Part shown: positions 1-6,202 of the stretch, one piece after another
How positions within the stretch are numbered: the stretch's first letter is position 1
Layout: every line of letters begins with the position of its first letter
Origin: Acidobacteriota bacterium
GTDB taxonomy: Bacteria; Acidobacteriota; Vicinamibacteria; Vicinamibacterales; CAVVIG01
Assembly: GCA_016195295.1 (NCBI GenBank)
Contig: JACPZV010000245.1
Span: 1 to 12,220, forward strand
Reading direction: 5' to 3'
Length of the DNA stretch: 12,220 nt
Program-made: the position numbers and the translations under genes
The notes under the pieces: model-generated
Database searches by the model: none
What the model was told of the DNA's origin: nothing
The model's input: the letters and a program-made list of their open reading frames with translations, nothing else

Positions 1-16
1 GGTAGATGTTCTTCAT
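1..16 (-). CDS. Start of a further gene, cut by the window edge
   Basis: An ATG on the minus strand at 16-14 overlaps the stop of the oxidoreductase gamma gene (TGA 15-13) in a 4-nt ATGA junction. It reads M-K-N-I-Y to the window edge. Such overlaps usually mean translational coupling of subunits. In 2-oxoacid:ferredoxin oxidoreductase operons the next gene is often the delta (ferredoxin-like), alpha or beta subunit, but five residues cannot show which. The existence of a gene is inferred from the overlap alone. Confidence 0.5.
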
Positions 17-657
17 GCGGTCACCGGATTCAGCGGCAGGATGTGCAGCTCGCTCAGCGCTGCCTTGAACGCCGCCTTGTTCGCAATCATCGGTTCGATC
101 GTTTCCAGCTTGACGATGCCCGTGGTCTTCACGACGGCCGCGATGAGCGGCGCGGCGATGTCCGGCGCGACGGCCTTGCTGCGTTCCGCTGCGCCTTCGG
201 TCGAGAGCCGATCGAGGCCGAGTTCGCCGAGCCGGTAGTAGAGCCACTTGTGATCGGCCAGCTTCGCGGCGTCCACGCAGACGAGCCGCGCCAGCCGCTC
301 GGGGCCGGGCACGAAGCGGATCATGTAGTCCGGCGTGTAGTGCGTGTTGATCACCAGCGTGCCGCCCGGCGGCATCCCGCGCATGTAATCCCAGCCCTTC
401 ACCATCGTCTGCTCGACCAGCACGACGATGTTCGGGTGCTCGTTCTCGTAGGTCAGCGCGTTTTCGATCTCGCTGTCGCTGATGCGGCAGTACTTGCGCG
501 TCGGGGCGTTGGTGCGGTCCGGGTTGTCGACGTAGTTTTCCATCGCCTGCGCGAACTTGCCTTCGTTACGCGCAGACGAGGCGACCGAATTGACGATGTC
601 GCGGCCTTCCTTGTCCATGATGATGCCGCGCGTCCAGACCGTGAGTTCTGTATACAT
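13..657 (-). CDS. 2-oxoacid:acceptor oxidoreductase, gamma-type subunit (diverged)
   Basis: The 214-aa product resembles the gamma domain of pyruvate/2-oxoacid:ferredoxin oxidoreductases, which decarboxylate 2-oxoacids to acyl-CoA with TPP and iron-sulfur clusters in the cytoplasm. Family-like parts are the opening strand TELTVWTRG, the helix with EGKFAQAMENY at about 32-42, a nucleotide-fold-like run VVLVEQTMVKG near 78-88, GGTLVINTH near 98-106, and the C-terminal TTGIVKLE...MIANKAAFKAAL. Length is near the usual 180-220 aa. The classical GRGGQG loop after the first strand is absent and replaced by TRGIIMDKEG, so this is a divergent branch. The ATG at 657 has no Shine-Dalgarno, because a repeat array (658-710) abuts it. 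It lies downstream of the AAA ATPase on the same strand and overlaps the next gene by ATGA. The exact substrate cannot be read from a gamma subunit; pyruvate, oxalate and aryl-glyoxylates are all possible. Confidence 0.7.
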   Translation of the reverse strand: MYTELTVWTRGIIMDKEGRDIVNSVASSARNEGKFAQAMENYVDNPDRTNAPTRKYCRISDSEIENALTYENEHPNIVVLVEQTMVKGWDYMRGMPPGGTLVINTHYTPDYMIRFVPGPERLARLVCVDAAKLADHKWLYYRLGELGLDRLSTEGAAERSKAVAPDIAAPLIAAVVKTTGIVKLETIEPMIANKAAFKAALSELHILPLNPVTA

Positions 658-710
658 AGGGTTCAGGGCTCTCGGTTCAGGGTTCTCGGTTCAGGGTTCC
701 GGGTTCAGCC
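658..710. repeat. Degenerate tandem array of GGTTCAGGGTTC words
   Basis: About 3.5 units of a 13-15 nt word based on GGTTCAGGGTTCTC fill the gap between the AAA ATPase and the gamma-subunit gene. The array supplies the last codons and stop (N-P-E-P-TGA, TGA at 693-691) of the ATPase, and it touches the start codon of the next gene, leaving no ribosome binding site. It looks like an interspersed repeat rather than a regulatory site. No hairpin is evident. Confidence 0.75.
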
Positions 711-2133
711 TGACTTCGATCACCTCGTCCAAATCGCTTTTCCGCACTTCAAACGATCGTCCGCGCCGGCCGCGCTGGAATTCCGCAATCGCCAGCAGCG
801 TGGCCTTCTTGCACAGACTCTCGATGTCGGCGCCCGTCAAGCCTTCGGTGCGGACCGCGAGATCCTTGATTTCGACGTCCGCGGCCAGCGGCACGCGCTG
901 GCAACAGAGGCGGATGATCGCGTCGCGCTCGGCGACGTCGGGCTTGGCAAAGCGAACGATATAGTCGAACCGCCCGCTTCGCAAGAGCGCCGGATCGACG
1001 CGCTCGGGACGATTGGTCGCCGCCAGCAGAATCACGCCCTTGACGTCGCGCAGGTTGTCGATCTCGCGCAGCAATTGCCCGAGGATCCGCTGGTGGACAT
1101 CGCTGCCAGCGGCGCCGGCCTGATCGCCGGACAGCCGCGGCGCGAGCGCGTCGATCGTGTCGAAAAAGAGCAGACACGGCGCCGCGCGCCTCGCTTTCTT
1201 GAAGACCTCGCGGAGCGCCTTCTCGGATTCGCCGAGCCACTTCGAGTAGAGCTGCGGGCCGTCGACGGCGATGAGCGGAATCTGCTTTTCGCCCGACAGC
1301 GCGCGCGCCATCGCCGTCTTGCCGGTGCCGGACGGGCCGACCAGCACAATGCCGCGCGTCGGCGTCAGGCCGACTTGCTCGTAGAGGTCGTCGTGCACGT
1401 GCGCGTGTTCGACGACGGCGTCGAGCAGACGCTTGACCTCGTCCAGCCCGCCGAGCGACGCGAACGTCGAAGGACTCTTCTCGATGAAGAACTCGCGCGT
1501 CGCGCTCGGTTCGACTTCCTTCAACCCGGCGAGGCAGTCTTCCTGCGTTACTTGCAGCGCGCTGAGATCGGCGGTCGCCTCGTCAGCGGCGGCGTCCGGC
1601 TTCCCCTCGACAAGTCTCGGGGCAGGCAGCCGGACCGCTGTGAGGAATCGCCGCAGCGCGATCATCCCGACTTCCTGGCACAGGGCCTCGAGATCCGCGC
1701 CGACGAAACCGTGGGACTGCTCGGCGATCGCCTTGAGATCGACGTCCGGCCCGAGCGGCATGGCGCGCGTGTGGATCTTGAGGATCTGCAGCCGCGCCTG
1801 GGTGTTCGGCACGCCGATCTCGATCTCGCGATCGAAGCGCCCGGGCCGCCGGAGCGCCGGGTCGAGCACCTCCGGAATGTTCGTCGCGCCCATGACGATC
1901 ACCTGGCCGCGCGAGACGAAGCCGTCCATCAGACTCAGGAGCTGCGCCACGACGCGCTTCTCGACCTCGCCCGCGACTTCGGCGCGCTTGGGCGCCACGG
2001 CGTCGATCTCGTCGATGAAGAGAATGGCCGGCGCGTGCCGCGCCGCTTCCTCGAAGACCTCGCGGAGCTTGGCCTCGCTCTCGCCGTAGAACTTCCGCAT
2101 GATCTCGGGGCCGTTGAGATGGATGAAGTGCAC
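691..2133 (-). CDS. C-terminal fragment of the CDC48-like ATPase (D1 and D2 domains)
   Basis: The frame is open from at least 2190 and carries D1 Walker A (GPPGTGKT, 2190-2167); the only internal start is GTG at 2133, after that motif. D1 also has the pore segment KFYGES, an intact Walker B ILFIDEIDAV, sensor GATN and arginine fingers LRRPGRFDREI. D2 has Walker A GPSGTGKT, LYSKWLGES, sensor AATNRPE and LLRSGRFD. The D2 Walker B reads LLFFDTIDAL, so the catalytic Glu is Thr (codon 1158-1156), which predicts poor or no hydrolysis in that ring. A product starting at 2133 would lack D1 Walker A, so this fragment is unlikely to work alone. Its last residues come from a repeat array. Confidence 0.75.
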   Translation of the reverse strand: MHFIHLNGPEIMRKFYGESEAKLREVFEEAARHAPAILFIDEIDAVAPKRAEVAGEVEKRVVAQLLSLMDGFVSRGQVIVMGATNIPEVLDPALRRPGRFDREIEIGVPNTQARLQILKIHTRAMPLGPDVDLKAIAEQSHGFVGADLEALCQEVGMIALRRFLTAVRLPAPRLVEGKPDAAADEATADLSALQVTQEDCLAGLKEVEPSATREFFIEKSPSTFASLGGLDEVKRLLDAVVEHAHVHDDLYEQVGLTPTRGIVLVGPSGTGKTAMARALSGEKQIPLIAVDGPQLYSKWLGESEKALREVFKKARRAAPCLLFFDTIDALAPRLSGDQAGAAGSDVHQRILGQLLREIDNLRDVKGVILLAATNRPERVDPALLRSGRFDYIVRFAKPDVAERDAIIRLCCQRVPLAADVEIKDLAVRTEGLTGADIESLCKKATLLAIAEFQRGRRGRSFEVRKSDLDEVIEVRLNPEP

Positions 2134-2723
2134 GCGGCTCTCGGCCGCGACCGCGCGCGCGAGCAGCGTCTTGCCCGTGCCGGGCGGGCCTCGACGATGC
2201 GGATGTCCGTCCGTTTGCCGATCACCACCACGCCGGACGGAATCGTGCGGACGACCTGGAAGTTCACGGCCTTGGCGTACGTCGGCACGCGCACCACGCA
2301 GCCCGAGACGACAGGCACGCCGTCCAAATCCTCGAGTATGCGATCGGGCGCGATGATCGCCGGCGCGGCGCCCGCCCAGAGCGGCGTGAACCGCACGGCC
2401 ACGGCTGGAGAGTGTTCGACCAGCGCGACCGACACCGGCTCCTCGAGACCGGCGCCGCAGTTGCTGCGGGCCGTGCCGTCAATCTGGATCAGCGCTGCGT
2501 GGCCCGGTTCCGAGAGTTCCGCGCGCGCCACGGCCAGCGTCCGGCCGGTGATTTTCAGAATGTCGCCCGGTCGGGCGCCGAGCCGCACGAGATCGTCCGG
2601 CGCCAGCCGCGCGATGGCGTGGCCGATGTCCTCGACGCGCGCTTCCGCCACGCGCAGCGTCATCGTGGTCGCCGCGACGGTCTGCGTGGGCTCGGGGGCG
2701 CGATCGTCTGAAGGAGCGGTCAT
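1935..2723 (-). CDS. N-terminal fragment of the CDC48-like ATPase (CDC48_N domain)
   Basis: This 262-codon frame starts at ATG 2723. Residues 22-177 match a CDC48 N domain: a double-psi barrel at about 23-105 (LRVAEARVEDIGHAIARLAP, LGARPGDILKITG) and a second subdomain ending in VVRTIPSGVVVIGKRTDIRIVE. In CDC48 proteins this domain binds adaptors and substrates. After about residue 178 the frame turns into Arg/Ala/Ser-rich text, which is the D1 domain read out of frame. If the locus is as written, the cell would make an isolated N domain with a nonsense basic tail. The start is well supported by its ATGA coupling to the upstream gene. Confidence 0.7.
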   Translation of the reverse strand: MTAPSDDRAPEPTQTVAATTMTLRVAEARVEDIGHAIARLAPDDLVRLGARPGDILKITGRTLAVARAELSEPGHAALIQIDGTARSNCGAGLEEPVSVALVEHSPAVAVRFTPLWAGAAPAIIAPDRILEDLDGVPVVSGCVVRVPTYAKAVNFQVVRTIPSGVVVIGKRTDIRIVEARPARARRCSRARSRPRAACTSSISTAPRSCGSSTARARPSSARSSRKRRGTRRPFSSSTRSTPWRPSAPKSRARSRSASWRSS

Positions 2724-3067
2724 GACGACCTGGCCGTGGCGGCCGGCAATTGGTTGTGGAGCAGCGCGACGAATCGCTCGAACACGGCGGCGAGCTTCTG
2801 CCGATCGGGCGCCTCGGACGGCTCGGCCGTCACGGCCACCTCCGTCCGCTCGTCGCCCTGGTCGATCAGGCGGATGGTGCCGAGGTTGATGTGCTCGATG
2901 GCCCAGCCGTCCGTGCGCACGGAAGTCACCGACATGCTGAGCACCTCAGGCGTGCTCTCCCAGGGCACGACGATCGCGCTGACGTGGCCCTGGCCGTGGG
3001 CGCACTCCTCGATCGCGCGGGCGACAACGGCCGGGGAGCCGAGGGCGAGAAAAGAGACCATGACCAT
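2720..3067 (-). CDS. Unrecognised 115-aa protein coupled to the AAA ATPase
   Basis: I do not recognise this family. The product starts MVMVSFLALGSPAVVARAIEEC and carries several beta-strand-like runs (VSAIVVPWES, VLSMSVTSVRTDG, IEHINLGTIRLIDQ, TEVAVTAEPSE). It ends in an amphipathic helix (KLAAVFERFVALLHNQL). No signal peptide, cysteine cluster or membrane segment is evident. The alternating strands followed by a long C-terminal helix could suit a small alpha/beta or START-like fold, but that is only an impression. The start may be ATG 3067 or ATG 3061 (113 aa); neither has a clear ribosome site because a repeat array precedes it. Its stop overlaps the ATG of the CDC48-like gene in an ATGA junction, which suggests co-production and perhaps a functional partner. 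It is divergent from the GntR regulator. Confidence 0.6.
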   Translation of the reverse strand: MVMVSFLALGSPAVVARAIEECAHGQGHVSAIVVPWESTPEVLSMSVTSVRTDGWAIEHINLGTIRLIDQGDERTEVAVTAEPSEAPDRQKLAAVFERFVALLHNQLPAATARSS

Positions 3068-3157
3068 CTTGAAACTGAAAACTAGAAACTGAAAACTGAA
3101 AAGTGAAGCTTGAGGCTCTTTACTTTTAACTTTTACCTTTTCACTTCCAACTTTCTC
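3068..3157. repeat. Two inverted arrays of short A/T-rich words
   Basis: This A/T-rich island differs sharply from its GC-rich surroundings. The left half (about 3070-3108) is made of GAAACT / GAAAACT / GAAAAGT words. The right half (about 3118-3155) is made of CTTTTNA words such as ACTTTTAACTTTTACC and TTTTCACTT, in roughly the opposite orientation, around a short centre. It fills most of the divergent intergenic region. The right arm supplies the candidate -35 of the GntR promoter. It looks like an interspersed element, not coding sequence. Confidence 0.65.
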
Positions 3158-3166
3158 TCCTATACT
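3138..3166 (+). promoter_or_regulatory. Candidate sigma-70-type promoter of the GntR operon
   Basis: TTTTCA (3138-3143, four of six matches to TTGACA) and TATACT (3161-3166, five of six matches to TATAAT) are separated by exactly 17 nt. This places the transcription start near 3173, about 90 nt before the regulator's ATG. No comparable promoter was seen for the divergent minus-strand gene. Confidence 0.5.
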
Positions 3167-3173
3167 GGCCCAG

Positions 3174-3184
3174 TGGTCGAACCA
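3174..3184. promoter_or_regulatory. FadR/FCD-type operator TGGTCGAACCA
   Basis: This is a perfect TGGT-N3-ACCA palindrome, the consensus form bound by FadR-subfamily GntR regulators. It lies 8 nt after the -10 box, over the expected transcription start. A protein bound there would block initiation. The regulator encoded directly downstream belongs to this subfamily, so autorepression is the simple reading. Confidence 0.6.
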
Positions 3185-3262
3185 GTTAAGGGCCAAAGTC
3201 TGACACCCGCGCGGGGGCGTGTCAAGCGCGGATCGCGCGGCGCCGCCTCGCGGCTGCCTGGC

Positions 3263-3958
3263 ATGATCGTTCCGCTCAAGAAGACCCGCGTGGCCGAGGC
3301 GATCGCCGATCGCATCCGCGTGCTGATTCTCGATCGGACGTTTCCCGCGGGCCGGCCGCTGCCGGGCGAACGCGACCTGGCGGAGCGGTTCGGCGTCAGC
3401 CGCGGATCGGTGCGCGACGCCTTTCGCACGCTCGAGACCATCGGGCTGATCGAAACGCGGCATGGGCAGGGCACGTTCCCGAAGGAGCTGGACGTCCACC
3501 GTCTCGTGGCACCGCTGGCGTCCGTTCTCAGCTACCGGCAGGATTTGCAGGACGAGCTGATGGACGTCAGGCGGATGTTCGAGCCGGCCGTGGCGCGCGT
3601 TGCCGCGGCGCGGGTGACCGACGGCATTCTGGCCGAGCTCGAACAGCTCCTCGACGCGCAGCGACACAAGTTGAAGACGGGTCGGTCGGCCATCGATGAG
3701 GACACGGCCTTTCACGGCGTCCTCGCCCGGGCCACGCGCAATCGCGTGATCGTGCGCATCATGGAGACGCTCAACGATCTGCTCGTCGAGTCGCGCAAGC
3801 TCACGCTGAAGCAGAAAGGCCGTCCGGCGCGATCGCTCAAGGGCCACGAGGCCGTGGTGGCGGCGCTACGCAAGCGCGACGGCGAGGCGGCGGCCCGCGC
3901 CATGCGGCGCCACATCGAGCAGATTGCCGATCTGCTGCACCATTCCATTGCGGGGTGA
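3263..3958 (+). CDS. GntR-family transcriptional regulator, FadR/FCD subfamily
   Basis: The 231-aa product has a winged helix-turn-helix at about 9-72 (LPGERDLAERFGVSRGSVRDAFRTLETIGLIETRHGQGTF is the classic segment, 33-72) and an all-helical FCD ligand domain at about 95-224. The FCD metal/ligand residues appear as D147, H151, H195 and H217. FCD regulators usually sense small carboxylates such as lactate, pyruvate, glycolate or gluconate and repress neighbouring catabolic genes. ATG 3263 is chosen because the family's DNA-binding domain starts a few residues later; the frame is open upstream to 3110, but that part is repeat-derived. There is no strong Shine-Dalgarno. It is probably the first gene of the 3263-8815 operon and is controlled through the palindrome at 3174-3184. 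Confidence 0.92.
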   Translation: MIVPLKKTRVAEAIADRIRVLILDRTFPAGRPLPGERDLAERFGVSRGSVRDAFRTLETIGLIETRHGQGTFPKELDVHRLVAPLASVLSYRQDLQDELMDVRRMFEPAVARVAAARVTDGILAELEQLLDAQRHKLKTGRSAIDEDTAFHGVLARATRNRVIVRIMETLNDLLVESRKLTLKQKGRPARSLKGHEAVVAALRKRDGEAAARAMRRHIEQIADLLHHSIAG

Positions 3959-4033
3959 GGAGTGCGGAATGCGGATTGCCAGAATCACCGATCCTTCAAT
4001 CACTCCGCACTCCGCATTCCTCAATCCGCAATG
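3959..4033. repeat. Interspersed element with inverted copies of short words
   Basis: The left half carries the words GAGTGCGG (3960-3967), GGAATGCGG (3966-3974) and TGCGGATTG (3970-3978). The right half carries their exact reverse complements CCGCACTC (4005-4012), CCGCATTCC (4012-4020) and CAATCCGCA (4022-4030). The words run in the same order on both sides, not the mirrored order of a hairpin. The element starts one base after the GntR stop, and its last word runs into the ATG (4031) of the next gene. Confidence 0.75.
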
Positions 4034-4816
4034 ACGGACGTGCGCCAGGTCGCGCTGGATCGGATCGAAGCGCTCGTGACGCGCGGGCGTCGTCTTGCCG
4101 ACGCGCCTTCGCTTGGGGCCGTCCGTCTGTGGCAGCAGGATTGCGCGGCGCTCGTCCATCAACTCTCCGGAGGCAGCAAGGCACACTGGCTCTCGCGCGC
4201 GTTCAGCGCCGCGTTTCTCGTGCGCTCGACCGACGGCGGCGTGGTCGTCGAGGCGACGGCCGCCGAGATCGTGGATCGGCTGCTCGATGTCCTGTCGCAG
4301 GCGCGCTCGTCTGTGTCTCAGATCACGGATGTGGCCGCGGCCTCGAGCGCGACGCCGCGCGCGCCCCGGTTCGACTTCGTGCACAACGCCGAGCTGCGTC
4401 CAGTCCTCGAGCGCGCCCTGACCGACGGCCACGCGGCGCTCGACGCCGGCGATGCGCGATTGGCGCTGATTCTGTGGTCGAGCGCGCTCGAAGCGATCAT
4501 CACCGACGCGCTGGAGCACCACTCCGCCACCAGCCACCCGCCTTCGCAGGCTGCGCCCGCTTCGGCGGGGCAGGCCAGCCCCCAGCCTCCAGCCTCCTCA
4601 GTGATCGCCGCATGGTCTTTCGATCAACGAATCGCCGCGGCGGAACAAAGAGGTCTGATTCGAGGCGGCTGCGCCCGACTGCCGGCGGTGGCGCGACAGT
4701 ATCGCGAGATCGCAGACGACGTGCGTGGGACCGAGCGGCCCGTGACAGACCACGACGCGCGCGTCGCCGGACAGGTGCTGCGCGTGGTCATGCGAGATCT
4801 GGATCCCGGCCGTTGA
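4031..4816 (+). CDS. Unrecognised 261-aa protein in the regulator-transporter operon
   Basis: I cannot assign a family with confidence. The N-terminal part (about 1-80) is helical and contains LWQQDCAALVHQLSGGSKAHWLSRAFSAAFLV. A second helical part (about 120-160) reads RPVLERALTDGHAALDAGDARLALILWSSALEAIITDALE, and a third follows at 200-255. Helix pairs of this kind recall HEPN/DUF4145-like proteins, but the Rx4-6H catalytic motif is not seen, so this is a weak comparison. Residues of about 168-190 are a Pro/Ala/Ser-rich linker encoded by a repeat element (4531-4600). The ATG at 4031 sits at the edge of another repeat and has no ribosome site. A GTG at 3962 in the same frame would add 23 repeat-encoded residues and is less likely. 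No membrane segment or signal peptide is seen. Confidence 0.6.
   Translation: MTDVRQVALDRIEALVTRGRRLADAPSLGAVRLWQQDCAALVHQLSGGSKAHWLSRAFSAAFLVRSTDGGVVVEATAAEIVDRLLDVLSQARSSVSQITDVAAASSATPRAPRFDFVHNAELRPVLERALTDGHAALDAGDARLALILWSSALEAIITDALEHHSATSHPPSQAAPASAGQASPQPPASSVIAAWSFDQRIAAAEQRGLIRGGCARLPAVARQYREIADDVRGTERPVTDHDARVAGQVLRVVMRDLDPGR
4531..4600. repeat. Repeat element inside the coding region, with a TTCG hairpin
   Basis: A segment unlike the surrounding codons contains GCCT/AGGC (4540-4543 with 4548-4551), a perfect hairpin CCCGC-TTCG-GCGGG (4556-4569), and a tandem AGCCTCC x2 (4584-4597). It stays in frame and encodes a Pro/Ser/Ala/Gln linker. It looks like an inserted interspersed element tolerated between two helical regions. 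Confidence 0.55.
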
Positions 4817-4868
4817 ACCTGCGCTAAGCTATCGGCGCGTGAGGCGAAGACGAGGAGGCGGGCGACCG

Positions 4869-6158
4869 ATGGCACAGAGCGAACCTTCCAGCAGCGCGCT
4901 TCCGGTGAATCGCTGGCTTCAACTGGTGGCCGGCGTCATCTGCATGGTGATGATCGCCAACCTTCAGTACGGGTGGACCTATTTCGTCGATCCGATCAAC
5001 GCGAAGTACCACTGGAGCCGGACGGAGATCCAGGTCGCGTTCACGATTTTCGTCGCCACGGAAACCTGGCTGGTGCCCGTGGAGGGCTGGTTCGTCGATC
5101 GCTTCGGCCCGCGCATCGTCGTCATGCTCGGCGGCATCGTGGTTGCGCTGGCGTGGTCGCTCAATTCGATCGCGAGCTCGCTCCCGATGCTGTACTTCGC
5201 GGAGATGCTCGCCGGCGTCGGTGCCGGCGCCGTCTACGGGACCTGCGTCGGCAACGCGCTCAAGTGGTTCGCCGACCGGCGGGGCCTCGCCGCGGGCCTC
5301 ACGGCTGCAGGTTTCGGCGCGGGCGCGGCGGCGACTGTGTATCCCATCATCCACGTGATCAGCACCTACGGCTATGACGCCGCGTTTCTCTGGTTCGGCA
5401 TCGGCCAGGGCGTGGTCATCCTGGTGCTGTCGCCGCTGCTGAAGGCGCCGAAGCCGGGCGAAGCGCCGAAGGCCGCGCGCAGGCTCAGCCAGAGCGCGCG
5501 CGACTTCAAGCCGATGGAAATGATCCGGACGCCGGCCTTCTGGACTCTCTACGTCATGTTCGTGCTGGTGGCGTCGAGCGGTCTCGTGGTCACCGCGCAG
5601 GTCGCGCCGATCGCGCGGGACTACAAGATTGCCGGCCTGCCGGTGAACTTCCTGTTCGTCAGCTCCACCGTGCTCGTCATGGCGGGGATCGTGGACAACA
5701 TTCTGAATGGGCTGGCACGGCCGACCTTCGGATGGGTGTCCGATCATTTCGGACGCGAGAATACGATGGCCGTCGTGTTCGTCGGCGGCGCATGCGCCTA
5801 CTGGGCGCTCGGCACGATTGGCAACACGCCCTGGATGTTCATCGCCACCGCCGGACTGGTGTACTTCACATGGGGCGAGATCTACAGCCTCTTCCCGGCG
5901 CTGTGCACGGACATGTACGGCTCGGGGTACGCCGCCACCAACGCCGGCCTGTTGTACACCGCCAAGGGCACGGCGTCGTTCCTGGTGCCGGCGGCGAGCT
6001 GGTTGCAGAGCTACACCGGCAGCTGGCATGCGGTCTTCCTTGTCGCCACGGTCGCGAATCTCGCGGTGGCGGCCACGGCGTTCTTCGTCGTCAAGCCGAT
6101 GCGGACGGCCCATCACGCCCGCATCGCGGCCACTCAACTTGCGCACGCGACGGAGTGA
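4869..6158 (+). CDS. MFS transporter of the oxalate:formate antiporter (OxlT-like) family
   Basis: The 429-aa inner-membrane protein has 12 apparent membrane segments in two six-helix halves and a short cytoplasmic loop at about 192-215. It aligns by eye with OxlT from end to end: NRWLQLVAGV...NLQYGWTYFVDP at the start, the TM2-3 loop DRFGPRIVVMLGG (about 77-89), WFADRRGLAAGLTAAGFG (133-150), GWVSDHFGRENTM (288-300) and FTWGEIYSLFP (333-343). The two charged residues that bind oxalate in OxlT (Arg272 and Lys355) have counterparts here in NGLARP (R284) and LLYTAKGTAS (K366), so a small dicarboxylate or similar acid is a fair substrate guess. The family also includes monocarboxylate carriers. 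ATG 4869 is preferred over an upstream start because GAGGAGG lies at 4852-4858, 10 nt before it. Confidence 0.88.
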   Translation: MAQSEPSSSALPVNRWLQLVAGVICMVMIANLQYGWTYFVDPINAKYHWSRTEIQVAFTIFVATETWLVPVEGWFVDRFGPRIVVMLGGIVVALAWSLNSIASSLPMLYFAEMLAGVGAGAVYGTCVGNALKWFADRRGLAAGLTAAGFGAGAAATVYPIIHVISTYGYDAAFLWFGIGQGVVILVLSPLLKAPKPGEAPKAARRLSQSARDFKPMEMIRTPAFWTLYVMFVLVASSGLVVTAQVAPIARDYKIAGLPVNFLFVSSTVLVMAGIVDNILNGLARPTFGWVSDHFGRENTMAVVFVGGACAYWALGTIGNTPWMFIATAGLVYFTWGEIYSLFPALCTDMYGSGYAATNAGLLYTAKGTASFLVPAASWLQSYTGSWHAVFLVATVANLAVAATAFFVVKPMRTAHHARIAATQLAHATE

Positions 6159-6202
6159 CCTCAAACAAGACGCGGGGCCAACGTGAGCGGGGTGACGCGG
6201 AC

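Larger units (their letters stand above)
691..2723 (-). pseudogene. CDC48/VAT-type AAA+ ATPase gene, interrupted near 2190
   Basis: Read as a whole, this is a two-ring AAA+ unfoldase of the CDC48/p97/VAT family: an N domain, then D1 and D2 ATPase domains. The family extracts and unfolds protein substrates in the cytoplasm using ATP. The N domain reads in one frame from ATG 2723 to about 2192 and ends at ...TDIRIVE. D1 starts abruptly at the Walker A GPPGTGKT in another frame from 2190. The roughly 50 residues that normally lie between them (the linker and the D1 'IGGL...IREMIELP...PPKGVLL' region) are absent. About 677 residues are accounted for against roughly 730-750 in the family. This is therefore a deletion plus frameshift: a true pseudogene, or a local assembly error in an intact gene. 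The start overlaps the preceding gene as ATGA (2723-2720). Confidence 0.85.

Noticed and set aside
43..2889. A 948-codon open frame on the plus strand opposite the minus-strand operon
   Set aside because: It is a shadow of the CDC48 and gamma-subunit genes in GC-rich DNA: Arg/Ala/Asp-rich, no motifs, and the minus-strand frames carry clear conserved domains.
3068..3847. N-terminal extension of the 115-aa protein to 3847 on the minus strand
   Set aside because: The extension is antisense to the GntR regulator and the repeat region and has low-complexity character; ATG 3067 is the sensible start.
4813..4841. A separate promoter before the transporter gene (TTGAAC at 4813)
   Set aside because: No -10-like sequence lies at a suitable distance; co-transcription from upstream is simpler.
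4824..6164. A 446-codon open frame on the minus strand
   Set aside because: It is antisense to the OxlT-like transporter, is rich in His, Arg and Glu, and has no recognisable motif.
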